From the NCBI GenBank assembly GCA_945876405.1, contig CAMCOJ010000179.1, positions 1-5,283 of the forward strand: a stretch of DNA of 5,283 bases, written 5' to 3'. How positions within the stretch are numbered: position 1 is the stretch's first letter; each line of letters starts with the position of its first letter. This DNA is from an uncultured Ruminococcus sp. GTDB lineage: Bacteria > Bacillota > Clostridia > Oscillospirales > Ruminococcaceae. Below are positions 1 through 5,283 of this stretch, piece after piece. The position numbers and the translations under genes are program-made. Under the pieces are notes generated by a model, which ran no database searches, had not been told where the DNA came from, and saw only the letters and a program-made list of their open reading frames with translations.

Positions 1-44
1 CACAAGGAGTATCGTCGGCAGCGTCAGATGTGTATAAGAGACAG
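1..44 (+). other. Illumina Nextera adapter read-through (sequencing artefact)
   Basis: This stretch is synthetic, not genomic. Bases 1-3 match the end of the P5 oligo, 4-11 (AAGGAGTA) match a standard Nextera i5 index, 12-25 (TCGTCGGCAGCGTC) are the Read 1 adapter arm, and 26-44 are the 19-base Tn5 mosaic end, ending AGAGACAG. The order and orientation are exactly those of a Nextera library molecule, so genomic sequence starts at base 45. Any reading frame that uses these bases is spurious. On the minus strand the adapter stays open in frame with the GH25 gene and would add the false tail CLLYTSDAADDTPC to its protein. Confidence 0.98.
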
Positions 45-799
45 TCCTTATACTCTGCAAGCCAGAGGTCATATCCGGAAATAATATCTATGCTGTATTT
101 GTCAAATTTGTCACGGAGAAGGTTAAGCGAGGCATATATAACCGGCTTGTATCCCGCATTTTCAATTGTACTGCAGAACTCAAGAGCACATTTGTTCAGC
201 ATTTCACCGGTTATTCCGTCAGACCGTGCAGCATCACCGGAAATAGTCTCCCAGTCAAAGGCAACAGGATAGGTTACATTATAATCACTGATAAGGTCAA
301 GTACAAACTCTGCCTCTTCCCTTGCTTCTTTTTCATTTATTGCCTGGGAAAAGAAATAAACTCCTGTTTCCACCCCGGCAGCAAGCGCACCTTCCATATT
401 TTTTTTAAAATAATCATCAGTGTTAAGCAATCCGCTCTCATATCCGCGGAATCCGGCACGAATCATCGCAAAATCAATTCCGGCAGCTTTGACTTTATTC
501 CAGTCAATCTCCTTCTGTGCATATGAAACGTCTATGCCTGCCCGTGATTTTTTTTCTCCGTCAATATAGTGCTTCAAGCCATTCTGAGTGTAAAAATTTT
601 CATCCCTGTATTTGCTGAAGGTTACATTTATATTCGGTACTGTACATTCACCGGGTTCGGCAATAACATCGACTGATCCGCCCGATATTATTTTTATAAG
701 TAAAAAAACAACACATAAAAATGCTGTCACAGCGGCAATAAAAAGTATCAGGAGTATACCCTGATGATTTAACTTTCGTCGCTTTTTTTTCAATTTCAT
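45..799 (-). CDS. Membrane-anchored GH25 muramidase (lysozyme), 3' end missing
   Basis: This is an N,O-acetylmuramidase-type glycoside hydrolase of family GH25, which cleaves the glycan strands of peptidoglycan. I translated 251 codons from ATG at 799. A basic N-terminus (KLKKKRRK) precedes one hydrophobic helix at about residues 14-38, with no obvious cleavage site, so the enzyme is probably membrane-anchored with its catalytic domain outside. The GH25 domain starts at GIDVSYAQ (88-95), where Asp90 is a conserved active-site acid. It continues through FAMIRAGFRGY (110-120) and GVYFFSQA (146-153) to the hallmark FDWE (181-184), with Asp182 and Glu184. DLWLAEY (244-250) marks the last strands, so perhaps 30-40 residues are missing. 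The ATG directly follows the TAA of the GH24 gene, with AGGAG at 807-811 and a 7-base spacer, which suggests translational coupling. The gene is cut by the adapter junction, not by a biological event. The family is certain; the anchor is predicted from sequence only. Confidence 0.95.
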
Positions 800-2254
800 T
801 TATCTGCTCCTGCTTAATATTTCCTTTTTGGCGTAAATACTGTCAAAAACATTTATTACACCATCCCCGTTAATATCTCCTGTATCACCTGAAATTTCAG
901 ATGAACTGTTTAAAATACAGGTTTTCAGGCTGTAACAGTCTTCCGAATCGATAATGCCATTTTCATTAATATCACCTTTACGAGCATTTACACGAACTGA
1001 AAGATCACAGCTTATTCCCATATAATCTATTTTTATTATACAGATTCCGGGAACTGTTGTATTGCCGCTGCATCCGTAATCTTCTACAACTTCTTCTCTT
1101 CCGCTGCTGTAATGAGCAACTATACACATTCCGGAATTGTCAAATAATTCTCCTGCCGTATAAATCGTTTTGTCAGGAAGTTTTTCTATTCTTATTCCCT
1201 GAAGAACTTCTTCTTCGCCATACTTTGAAGCAAAGTTAAGAACGCACCAGCCGACTTTTCCATTGTACTCAGTTCTTCCCCAGATAAACTCACCGCTTTC
1301 CTTCTGTTCATAAACGGTTATAACCGTATCAAATGGAATGACGTCAAGCACCTGATTTTCAGTTCCGTAATTATATCTGAGATTAACTCCGTTATCGGAC
1401 ACGATACGCCATTTTTCGTACTTTTCCTCGTCTTCAACAACTTCTGTCTCAACTGTTCCGCTTACATGTTCAGCATAGTCGAGGACACACCAGCCTTCAA
1501 TATTTTTATATGAAGTTTTTCCCCATAAAAAACCGTTGCATTCTTTTTTCTCATCAACTGTTATCAATGTACCATATGGTATAACCGCTGTTATTTCAGA
1601 AGATGTATCTGAGTCTCTCCTGAGTCTTACACCGGTAGATGATTTTATTCGCCATCTCTCACCGTTTTCCTGGGATGAATAGTCAGCATCGGAAAGGAAC
1701 AGCTCAGCCTCCCTTTCCCTTCTTCTCAGAAGTCCCGGGAGTACTTCTCCCCCGGCCTTGCACCAGAGTTTAAAAGCATCCGTAATCTGCTGCGGAGTAT
1801 AATTGTAAATACCGTTGATAAGATAGGTCCTTATCCTTACCTCTGAAGTATTTGTCCAGACATTACCCATGTTGTATGTAAAACTAACGAGAGCATCATA
1901 CTGATTCTGAGTTACACTTATATTGTATTTGTCAAGAAAATTCTGAACATATTTTTCATAGACGACTACAACTTCTCTAAGAAGCATGTCCGCTTCCTGT
2001 TCTGTTATCCCATTCGGATAAGCATCCTTATCTACCCCTGTACCATAACCAATTGTCCATTGCTTATAATCCCACTGCGCATACTGAAGAAATCCTTCGA
2101 ATTCTTTGATAAGCGCTATGCCGTTTTCACTTATACGGCTTGAAACAGCTGAACATATAACTGATTTATCATTTGTACATTCAGCACCGGAGTAAAAAAG
2201 ATGCTTGCCTGCAAATACCACTGCACAAAGCAGAGCGATACATCTTTTATACAT
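800..2254 (-). CDS. Secreted GH24 lysozyme with two SH3b domains, an Ig-like domain and a C-terminal dockerin
   Basis: This 484-residue modular peptidoglycan hydrolase has a probable signal peptide at residues 1 to about 24 (hydrophobic core CIALLCAVVFAG). A GH24 phage-type lysozyme domain follows at about 43-187. Its active-site Glu is probably E53 (EFEG), with D62 and T67 in WDYKQWTIGYGT as the other catalytic positions, and NQYDALVSFTYNMG (117-130) is also typical. Two tandem SH3b domains (201-264 and 282-345) each begin WRI and end in GWCVL, and are joined by an acidic linker; these usually bind cell wall. Residues 353-422 resemble a Big_3-type bacterial Ig-like domain. The C-terminus (427-480) is a type I dockerin with two calcium loops: D428, N430, N432, D439 and D460, N462, D464, D471. 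The dockerin implies docking to a cohesin scaffoldin on the cell surface. The start overlaps the nth stop by 8 bases, with GAGGAG at 2265-2270 and a 10-base spacer. The lysozyme fold and dockerin are clear; cellulosome location is inferred. Confidence 0.95.
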   Translation of the reverse strand: MYKRCIALLCAVVFAGKHLFYSGAECTNDKSVICSAVSSRISENGIALIKEFEGFLQYAQWDYKQWTIGYGTGVDKDAYPNGITEQEADMLLREVVVVYEKYVQNFLDKYNISVTQNQYDALVSFTYNMGNVWTNTSEVRIRTYLINGIYNYTPQQITDAFKLWCKAGGEVLPGLLRRREREAELFLSDADYSSQENGERWRIKSSTGVRLRRDSDTSSEITAVIPYGTLITVDEKKECNGFLWGKTSYKNIEGWCVLDYAEHVSGTVETEVVEDEEKYEKWRIVSDNGVNLRYNYGTENQVLDVIPFDTVITVYEQKESGEFIWGRTEYNGKVGWCVLNFASKYGEEEVLQGIRIEKLPDKTIYTAGELFDNSGMCIVAHYSSGREEVVEDYGCSGNTTVPGICIIKIDYMGISCDLSVRVNARKGDINENGIIDSEDCYSLKTCILNSSSEISGDTGDINGDGVINVFDSIYAKKEILSRSR

Positions 2255-2903
2255 TTAATTTTTTCTCCTCACATTCTTTTTGATAGTATGTGCATATATC
2301 ATTCAAACAGCATTCTTCACATAAAGGCTTTCTCGCTTTACAGATCTCACGTCCGAAAAACACAAGACGGTGACACAAATCAGAACCCTCTTCGGGAGGA
2401 ATTATTTTTACAAGATCCTTTTCAACCTTATATGGTTCCGTATTTTCTGTAAGCCCAAGTCTGCCGGTAATTCTTATACAGTGAGTATCGGTAACAACTG
2501 CCGGTTTTCCGTATACATCTCCCAGAATAAGATTTGCCGTTTTTCTTCCGACACCCGGAAGTGAAGTAAGCTTTTCCATGGTATCCGGAACCTGTCCGTC
2601 AAATTCTGAGATAATCATGGATGCCATATTTTTTATGCTCTTTGCCTTTTCACGATAAAAACCACATGGTCTTACAATTTCCTCAAGTTCGCTGATATCC
2701 GCATCCGCAAAACTCTGAAGAGTCGGGTATTTTGCAAAAAGATCTCTGGTTACTATATTGACCCGGGCATCTGTACACTGTGCTGAAAGCCTTGTTGCTA
2801 TAAGCAGTTCATACGGCTCACTGTATTCGAGTGAACACTCAGCAGAGGGATACTTCTCTTTCAGTTTCTCGCATATTCTCACTGCTTTTTCTTTTATTTT
2901 CAT
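2247..2903 (-). CDS. nth: Endonuclease III (DNA glycosylase / AP lyase)
   Basis: This 218-residue base-excision repair enzyme removes oxidised pyrimidines from DNA and nicks the resulting abasic site by beta-elimination. The length fits E. coli Nth (211). LLIATRLSAQCTD (33-45) is the conserved N-terminal helix. The helix-hairpin-helix LPGVGRKTAN (115-124) carries the catalytic Lys121, and VTDTH (137-141) carries the catalytic Asp139. The C-terminal [4Fe-4S] loop is intact: C188, C195, C198 and C204, with the family's 6-2-5 spacing. I chose ATG at 2903 over the longer frame from 2951. It has AAGGGA six bases upstream, and homologues begin with a similar basic helix, whereas the extra 16 residues (MIIRRKKYF...) look like out-of-frame reading of the gene before it. 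The first 65 bases overlap the end of the PPase-like/Nudix gene. The 3' end overlaps the GH24 gene by 8 bases, so the genes are probably co-transcribed. Confidence 0.97.
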   Translation of the reverse strand: MKIKEKAVRICEKLKEKYPSAECSLEYSEPYELLIATRLSAQCTDARVNIVTRDLFAKYPTLQSFADADISELEEIVRPCGFYREKAKSIKNMASMIISEFDGQVPDTMEKLTSLPGVGRKTANLILGDVYGKPAVVTDTHCIRITGRLGLTENTEPYKVEKDLVKIIPPEEGSDLCHRLVFFGREICKARKPLCEECCLNDICTYYQKECEEKKLNV

Positions 2904-3639
2904 AATAATCCCTTGCCTCCATAAGAAGTATTTTTTCCTGCGGATTATCAAGCTGTTTCATAGCTTCTGCAAATTCAAGGTTTACTGTTCTGAAACTGCA
3001 TTCTTCAGGAATTTTTATAACCTTTTCACTGTACTGAGCAAGAAACATAACAATCTTTTTCTTCTTGTTTTCTGAATTGCCCTGAATATATTCCGTACGA
3101 AAATCATCGGTTATATTTACATTTATACCCGTAGAATAAGTTATCTCACGAACAGCAGCTTCCTTTTCGGTTTCACCGAATTCAAGAGCACCTTTAATAA
3201 ATCCGGTTTTCCCTGTTACTCTGTCCTTTGCAAGAAGAAATCTTATCCTGTCTCCGTAATCCTTATACAGAATAATACCACAGTCTATTGTCATATAGAA
3301 TTCAAAATCAGACTGATGCTGTCTTTCATAAAAACCAATACATTCCCGAATCTGCGGTTCATAAAAAAACTTTCCCTCCGGAGCAGCTACAAGCAGAAGC
3401 TGACCAGTATCCTTTCTCCTGATTGTGCTTATTATTGTGCCCCTGAAAGTATCGGAAGTATTTTCCGCTCCGATAATATAGATCATATGCTTCTTTACAG
3501 TTTTTTCTTTTTCTGCTGCAAAGCACCCGGTTCTGACACTGTATGTAATGTTTTTATGACGTATATTACGACATCCGGACTGGCGGTCAATGGTAATATC
3601 AGCCGTTCTCCCCAGCAATGAATTTCTTTTCCTAATCAC
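2839..3639 (-). CDS. Inorganic-pyrophosphatase-like domain fused to a degenerate Nudix domain
   Basis: This 266-residue, probably cytoplasmic protein has two domains. Residues about 8-112 (LGRTADITIDR, then IYIIGAEN, FRGTIISTIRRKD, LLLVAAPEGK and ECIGFYERQ) match the inorganic-pyrophosphatase-like module found ahead of Nudix domains in Clostridia. The Asp-rich metal site of true pyrophosphatases is not visible. Residues about 114-248 form a Nudix fold: GIILYK (121-126), FLLAKDRVTGKTGFIKG (134-150) and a Nudix box at 150-172. In the consensus GX5EX7REUXEEXGU, G150, E156, R164, E165 and G171 are present, but the metal-binding Glu-Glu pair is replaced by Tyr168-Ser169. Hydrolysis of a nucleoside diphosphate derivative is therefore doubtful, and ligand binding is an alternative. 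The start is GTG at 3639, with AGGAAGG at 3649-3655 and a 9-base spacer, about 30 bases after a good promoter. The last 21 residues (from 246) are a charged tail encoded in the overlap with nth. The natural substrate is unknown. Confidence 0.88.
   Translation of the reverse strand: MIRKRNSLLGRTADITIDRQSGCRNIRHKNITYSVRTGCFAAEKEKTVKKHMIYIIGAENTSDTFRGTIISTIRRKDTGQLLLVAAPEGKFFYEPQIRECIGFYERQHQSDFEFYMTIDCGIILYKDYGDRIRFLLAKDRVTGKTGFIKGALEFGETEKEAAVREITYSTGINVNITDDFRTEYIQGNSENKKKKIVMFLAQYSEKVIKIPEECSFRTVNLEFAEAMKQLDNPQEKILLMEARDYYENKRKSSENMRETEREVSLC
2909..2920 (-). promoter_or_regulatory. Ribosome binding site that decides the nth start
   Basis: AAGGGA (2909-2914) lies five bases before the ATG at 2903, and GGAGG (2916-2920) lies a little further upstream. 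Both sit inside the coding sequence of the preceding Nudix fusion gene. They support the 218-residue Nth over the 234-residue reading that starts at 2951. Confidence 0.75.
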
Positions 3640-3648
3640 ATTATTTAT

Positions 3649-3655
3649 CCTTCCT
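3649..3655 (-). promoter_or_regulatory. Ribosome binding site for the GTG start of the PPase-like/Nudix gene
   Basis: AGGAAGG on the minus strand is separated by nine bases from GTG at 3639. No ATG in this frame lies nearby, so this site is the main support for initiation at GTG. Confidence 0.8.
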
Positions 3656-3676
3656 GAATTATTCTATACAATATTT

Positions 3677-3705
3677 ATTTTAGCATAAATCAAATAATAT
3701 ATCAA
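3677..3705 (-). promoter_or_regulatory. Sigma-A-type promoter for the Nudix-nth-lysozyme run
   Basis: On the minus strand there is a -35 box TTGATA (3700-3705), a 17-base spacer and a -10 box TAAAAT (3677-3682). TG one base before the -10 box makes it an extended -10. Transcription would start near 3670, giving a leader of about 30 bases before GTG at 3639. It lies just after the stop of the dGTPase homologue. I see no hairpin terminator between the two genes, so readthrough from upstream is also possible. Confidence 0.82.
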
Positions 3706-3712
3706 GTTTTAT

Positions 3713-5008
3713 TCAATGAAGTTTTCTGTAAATTTCTTCTGTTTCACTGTCAGTCATACTGCATATGTAATCAAGTGCCATAAGAATACGCAGATATATT
3801 TTTTCTCCTTCACTTTTTCCTGTGCTTGTACTGTGGTAAACACTTTTACATTTTTCAGGTATCATGGACATTATTTTTGTTTCCATAAATGAAAGCCTTT
3901 CGGATGTATCGTATCTGACTGCTGTATTTACTATCTGTTCCGTAAGTACAGTAATGATTTTCTGGGTTCCGAATGAGGATTCGATATACTCTGAGGAACC
4001 GATAAGTACATCACATAGTTTTCTGAAAAGAGGTTTAAGAATACGACACCATGAATCTGAAATAAGATTACTTTTATATTCTCCTGAACAAATCTCATCA
4101 TAATTACGTGCAAAACTTTCAGATGCGGAAATGCACATCTCATTTCTTAACAAAACAGTCCACCTGTGAATAAGTTCTGATTCACGGTCAGCCGTAACAG
4201 AATATTTTAAATCACTGCTGCATCTTTCAAGTGAATTTACAAGTATACAGTATTTTTGATATTCTTCCTCTGTTATATCTTCTGAAAAATCCTCATTACT
4301 TCTGAGGTAATACAAAATCTGATGAGAAATCGCACAGCTGTTCGTTACTACATCATCAATTATTGATGTAGTTGCAACAATATAAGCTGCTGCTTCAAGA
4401 ATATATGACAGTGCAGTTTTTTTATTACTGAACAGATTCATTTCATTTAATTCCGAATACATTACAGACTTGTCAGACATGTAGCTCTCCGATTCAACAA
4501 GTCCTGTGATAAACTCCTCCACCTGTCCGAGATTTATGTCAGTATACCTCAGGAGATATCTTACCGACATCTTTATCCCACTGAAGTTTATTAAATCTTC
4601 TTTCATGCGTTCACTCATAAGTTCACTTATATATTTGTTTTCCACCTTTATTTTTTCAATATTATCAATAAACCAGTTTCTTATTGAATTATTGGCAGAA
4701 TACCCGAAGGGGGGCTGACCGGATGAACGAACAATTCCTGCATATGCAAGCATTTCACTTAGCATGTATTTTTCAATTGCCATGTTTCTCAGTTTTTCCG
4801 AGCTGAACGCAATTGAAGCAATCATCTCAGATACTACTGATATCTCCAGACCGTGACTGTAAAGTGTTTTTCGGTTTCCGTCTTTTCCTGCCGGCAGAAT
4901 AAGTGATTTCTGCTGCATTTTTCTAATCATATTTCCCGACAGAAACTCACTGAAAAACTTATAATTTTTTGAATATATGCATTCACCATCCGACTTCATG
5001 ATCTCCAT
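3713..5008 (-). CDS. dGTPase-family (Dgt-like) protein lacking the HD metal site and catalytic residues
   Basis: This 431-residue protein aligns along its length with E. coli-type deoxyguanosinetriphosphate triphosphohydrolase (about 505 residues). Matches are IRKMQQKSLILP (28-39; E. coli RRLQQKTQVFP), SHGLEI (51-56; THSMEV), GQPPFGYSANNSIRNWF (97-113; GNPPFGHFGEAAINDWF), the helix around INFSG (140-144), LSYILEAAAYI (200-210; LTYIMEAADDI) and the C-terminal DYICSMTD (413-420). Active family members hydrolyse dGTP to deoxyguanosine and triphosphate. Here only the first metal-site His survives (H52). The HD dyad is R94-S95, the AADDI aspartates are A208-Y209, and the catalytic His and Glu after PPFG are Y103 and N106. 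The protein is probably not a metal-dependent dNTPase but may still bind nucleotide or single-stranded DNA (inference). The frame is uninterrupted and has a consensus promoter, which argues against simple decay. The start ATG at 5008 has AGGAGA at 5022-5027, with an unusually long spacer of about 13-14 bases. Family assignment is firm; function is unknown. Confidence 0.9.
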   Translation of the reverse strand: MEIMKSDGECIYSKNYKFFSEFLSGNMIRKMQQKSLILPAGKDGNRKTLYSHGLEISVVSEMIASIAFSSEKLRNMAIEKYMLSEMLAYAGIVRSSGQPPFGYSANNSIRNWFIDNIEKIKVENKYISELMSERMKEDLINFSGIKMSVRYLLRYTDINLGQVEEFITGLVESESYMSDKSVMYSELNEMNLFSNKKTALSYILEAAAYIVATTSIIDDVVTNSCAISHQILYYLRSNEDFSEDITEEEYQKYCILVNSLERCSSDLKYSVTADRESELIHRWTVLLRNEMCISASESFARNYDEICSGEYKSNLISDSWCRILKPLFRKLCDVLIGSSEYIESSFGTQKIITVLTEQIVNTAVRYDTSERLSFMETKIMSMIPEKCKSVYHSTSTGKSEGEKIYLRILMALDYICSMTDSETEEIYRKLH

Positions 5009-5049
5009 ATTTATAATATATTCTCCTGTTCCTTAATACTTTGAGATAA

Positions 5050-5078
5050 ATTATACATATTTACAAACAATATGTCAA
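5050..5078 (-). promoter_or_regulatory. Full-consensus sigma-A promoter for the dGTPase homologue
   Basis: On the minus strand there is TTGACA (5073-5078), a 17-base spacer and TATAAT (5050-5055), all perfect matches to the housekeeping consensus. The expected start is near 5043, giving a leader of about 35 bases. The -35 box lies two bases after the T-tract of the fliS terminator, so the downstream gene has its own transcription unit. Confidence 0.92.
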
Positions 5079-5080
5079 TA

Positions 5081-5120
5081 TAAAATAAAAATCCTGCCCC
5101 GTTTCTTAACAGGACAGGAT
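5081..5120 (-). terminator. Intrinsic terminator after fliS
   Basis: Two arms, 5108-5120 (5' arm on the minus strand, beginning ATCCTGTCC) and 5091-5103 (GGGGCAGGAT at its end), pair over 13 bp with two G-U wobbles. The loop is the 4 bases AAGA. A T-rich run, TTTTTATTTT, follows immediately. The structure begins five bases after the fliS stop codon and should end that transcript efficiently. Confidence 0.95.
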
Positions 5121-5125
5121 ATATT

Positions 5126-5283
5126 TTATTTCATGTGAATCTTTCTCTCGGCCTGCTGAAAAGCATCCTTTAGTTCCGTAATCAAAGGGATCAGTGGCTT
5201 AAGAACTTCTGAACGCTTTCTGATATTTGCCTGAACAAGTGTTCTGATAAAATAATCATAAAGCATATGAAGGTTTGTGGAAA
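5126..5283 (-). CDS. fliS: Flagellar export chaperone FliS, C-terminal part
   Basis: Only the last 51 codons and the TAA are in the window; the 5' part lies beyond the edge. FliS is the cytosolic chaperone that binds flagellin and keeps it unpolymerised until export. The visible sequence reads NLHMLYDYFIRTLVQANI, then EVLKPLIPLITELKDAF and a basic end, KIHMK. This matches the C-terminal helices of the family, whose usual pattern is NL..LYDYM...L..AN, with LxELRDAW near the end. A strong terminator follows directly, so this is the last gene of its unit, probably a flagellar operon. The identification rests on a short fragment. Confidence 0.85.
   Translation of the reverse strand, partial: STNLHMLYDYFIRTLVQANIRKRSEVLKPLIPLITELKDAFQQAERKIHMK

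Noticed and set aside
30..272. An open frame on the plus strand of about 80 codons
   Set aside because: It starts inside the Nextera adapter and lies antisense to the GH25 gene, with no domain and no ribosome binding site.
1057..1239. Plus-strand frames at 1057-1239, 2201-2452, 2370-2564, 2758-3075, 3316-3621, 3864-4103 and 4506-4718
   Set aside because: All lie antisense within well-supported genes and show low-complexity Ser/Phe/Leu/Ile-rich sequence typical of shadow frames.
45..2254. A prophage lysis module, because of the two lysozymes
   Set aside because: No holin, tail or integrase gene is seen. One enzyme has a dockerin and SH3b domains, the other a membrane anchor, and both are linked to nth, which fits cellular genes better.
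2904..2951. A longer N-terminus for Nth beginning at ATG 2951
   Set aside because: The added 16 residues are an out-of-frame reading of the Nudix gene. The ATG at 2903 has a ribosome binding site and gives the usual family length.
3640..3712. A terminator between the dGTPase homologue and the Nudix gene
   Set aside because: The stretch is AT-rich but has no GC-rich stem followed by a T-run; only the promoter is supported.
3931..4143. A 70-codon minus-strand frame inside the dGTPase homologue
   Set aside because: It is an alternative frame of a gene whose own frame matches the Dgt family on both sides of this stretch, so it is neither a separate gene nor a sign of frameshift.

Overview
The window looks like the edge of a chromosomal contig from a low-GC Gram-positive anaerobe, most likely a Ruminococcus-like member of the Oscillospiraceae. 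The evidence is a type I dockerin of Ruminococcus style on a secreted lysozyme, AT-rich codon use, AGGAG-type ribosome binding sites and a flagellar FliS tail. All genes lie on the minus strand, so transcription runs from high to low coordinates. The first 44 bases are not biological: they are Illumina Nextera adapter (end of P5, an 8-base i5 index, the Read 1 adapter and the 19-base mosaic end). The truncation of the leftmost gene is therefore an assembly artefact.

In transcription order: (1) the last 51 codons of fliS (5126-5283), followed by a strong intrinsic terminator (5081-5120). (2) A full-consensus sigma-A promoter (TTGACA, 17 bp, TATAAT; 5050-5078) that begins 2 bp after the terminator's T-tract. 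(3) A 431-residue E. coli Dgt-type dGTPase homologue (3713-5008) that has lost the HD dyad, the downstream Asp and the catalytic His and Glu. (4) A second good promoter (3677-3705) in front of a four-gene run. (5) A GTG-initiated fusion of an inorganic-pyrophosphatase-like domain with a Nudix domain (2839-3639), whose Nudix box lacks the Glu-Glu pair. (6) Endonuclease III, nth (2247-2903), starting inside the end of gene 5. (7) A secreted GH24 lysozyme with two SH3b domains, an Ig-like domain and a C-terminal dockerin (800-2254), overlapping nth by 8 bp. (8) A membrane-anchored GH25 muramidase (45-799), whose ATG abuts the stop of gene 7.

Genes 5 to 8 overlap or abut, so they are probably one transcript that couples base-excision repair with two cell-wall hydrolases. 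The dockerin suggests the GH24 enzyme is carried on a cohesin scaffold, while the GH25 enzyme is held in the membrane by its N-terminus. The most unusual feature is that two neighbouring homologues of nucleotide-pool enzymes (dGTPase and Nudix) keep intact reading frames and good expression signals but lack catalytic residues. This suggests binding or regulatory roles, which is inference.
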